Source: Ochotona curzoniae (lineage: Eukaryota > Chordata > Mammalia > Lagomorpha > Ochotonidae). Taken from it: a stretch of 64,000 bases of DNA. The DNA lies in NCBI RefSeq assembly GCF_017591425.1, contig NW_024467121.1, positions 24,936,707-25,000,706 on the forward strand. Direction: 5' to 3'. The notes under the pieces were generated by a model. It made no database searches. It had not been told where the DNA came from and worked only from the letters and a program-made list of their open reading frames with translations. Shown here piece after piece: positions 63,877 to 64,000 of this stretch; the first letter of the stretch is position 1; each line of letters starts with the position of its first letter. The translations under genes were made by a program, and so were the position numbers.

Positions 63877-64000
63877 CTAGTGGCCTTGTAGAAATGGCAG
63901 CCAAACACGCCCTGTGTTTCGGATGTAAGCGATCCAGTCCCCTGGTCTTCTCAAGTGGTCCAGTGGTCTCAGTGACATGTAGTGCATAAATAGGTAATAG
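63877..64000 (-). CDS. KMO: KMO (kynurenine 3-monooxygenase) C-terminal coding end, partial
   Basis: KMO is an FAD-dependent hydroxylase of the mitochondrial outer membrane that turns kynurenine into 3-hydroxykynurenine in tryptophan breakdown. The minus strand, from base 63,999, reads YYLFMHYMSLRPLDHLRRPG then DWIAYIRNT, matching the end of the C-terminal membrane anchor and tail of human KMO (LLIHYMS ... LRRPWNWIAHFRNT). The rest of the gene lies beyond the right edge. After RNT the frame gives GRVWLPFLQGH and a stop at 63,879-63,877. The human-like ending, with a PLEQI block, is present in another frame up to a stop at 63,856-63,854, so the tail appears frameshifted by two extra bases at about 63,908-63,912. 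The gene is convergent with OPN3. Identity is secure although only about 40 codons are visible. Confidence 0.85.
   Translation of the reverse strand, partial: YYLFMHYMSLRPLDHLRRPGDWIAYIRNTGRVWLPFLQGH

Overview
This is a mammalian genomic window, almost certainly lagomorph. About two dozen copies of a tRNA-derived SINE of the lagomorph C-repeat (CSINE) type are scattered through it. The younger copies share a body that looks more like a pika (Ochotona) subfamily than the rabbit one, so I infer pika with moderate confidence. Gene identities rest on my recognition of exon translations and splice sites; no database search was possible.

Layout. Left (1-12,059, minus strand): the first three coding exons of WDR64 (11,915-12,059; 8,015-8,145; 611-713), whose phases join perfectly; the rest of the gene lies beyond the left edge. 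Centre (19,121-58,357, plus strand): OPN3 (encephalopsin) as four coding exons, 397 codons in all, behind a GC-rich CpG-island promoter. The intronless CHML (REP-2) gene, 653 codons, lies in the same orientation inside OPN3 intron 1 (22,926-24,887). Right edge (63,877-64,000, minus strand): the C-terminal coding end of KMO, convergent with OPN3. This order (WDR64 / OPN3 with nested CHML / KMO) matches human 1q43 in mirror orientation.

Intergenic and intronic DNA is dominated by repeats: CSINE copies (mostly antisense to OPN3, several with clear target-site duplications), MIR and L2 fossils, an old L1 fragment at 15.6-17.1 kb, a MER5-like hAT fossil, an MLT1-like LTR fragment, a mariner-like MITE at 60 kb, and an internally deleted lagomorph L1 with 5'UTR, ORF1 and 3'UTR at 60.2-63.4 kb between OPN3 and KMO. 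Two truncated 5S rRNA pseudogenes sit side by side near 14.8 kb, each with its own apparent target-site duplication.

The genes are neighbours, not an operon. OPN3 is a non-visual opsin GPCR, CHML a Rab escort protein for prenylation, KMO a mitochondrial outer-membrane kynurenine hydroxylase, and WDR64 a WD-repeat protein of poorly known role. I see no CRISPR array, no prokaryotic-style system and no wholly new gene system. The most interesting observations are an apparent frameshift that rewrites the KMO C-terminus, the paired tailless 5S retropseudogenes, the alternating 68/50-bp repeat in the OPN3 promoter, and a 251-bp retroposed element with a perfect 16-bp target-site duplication and an internal hairpin.
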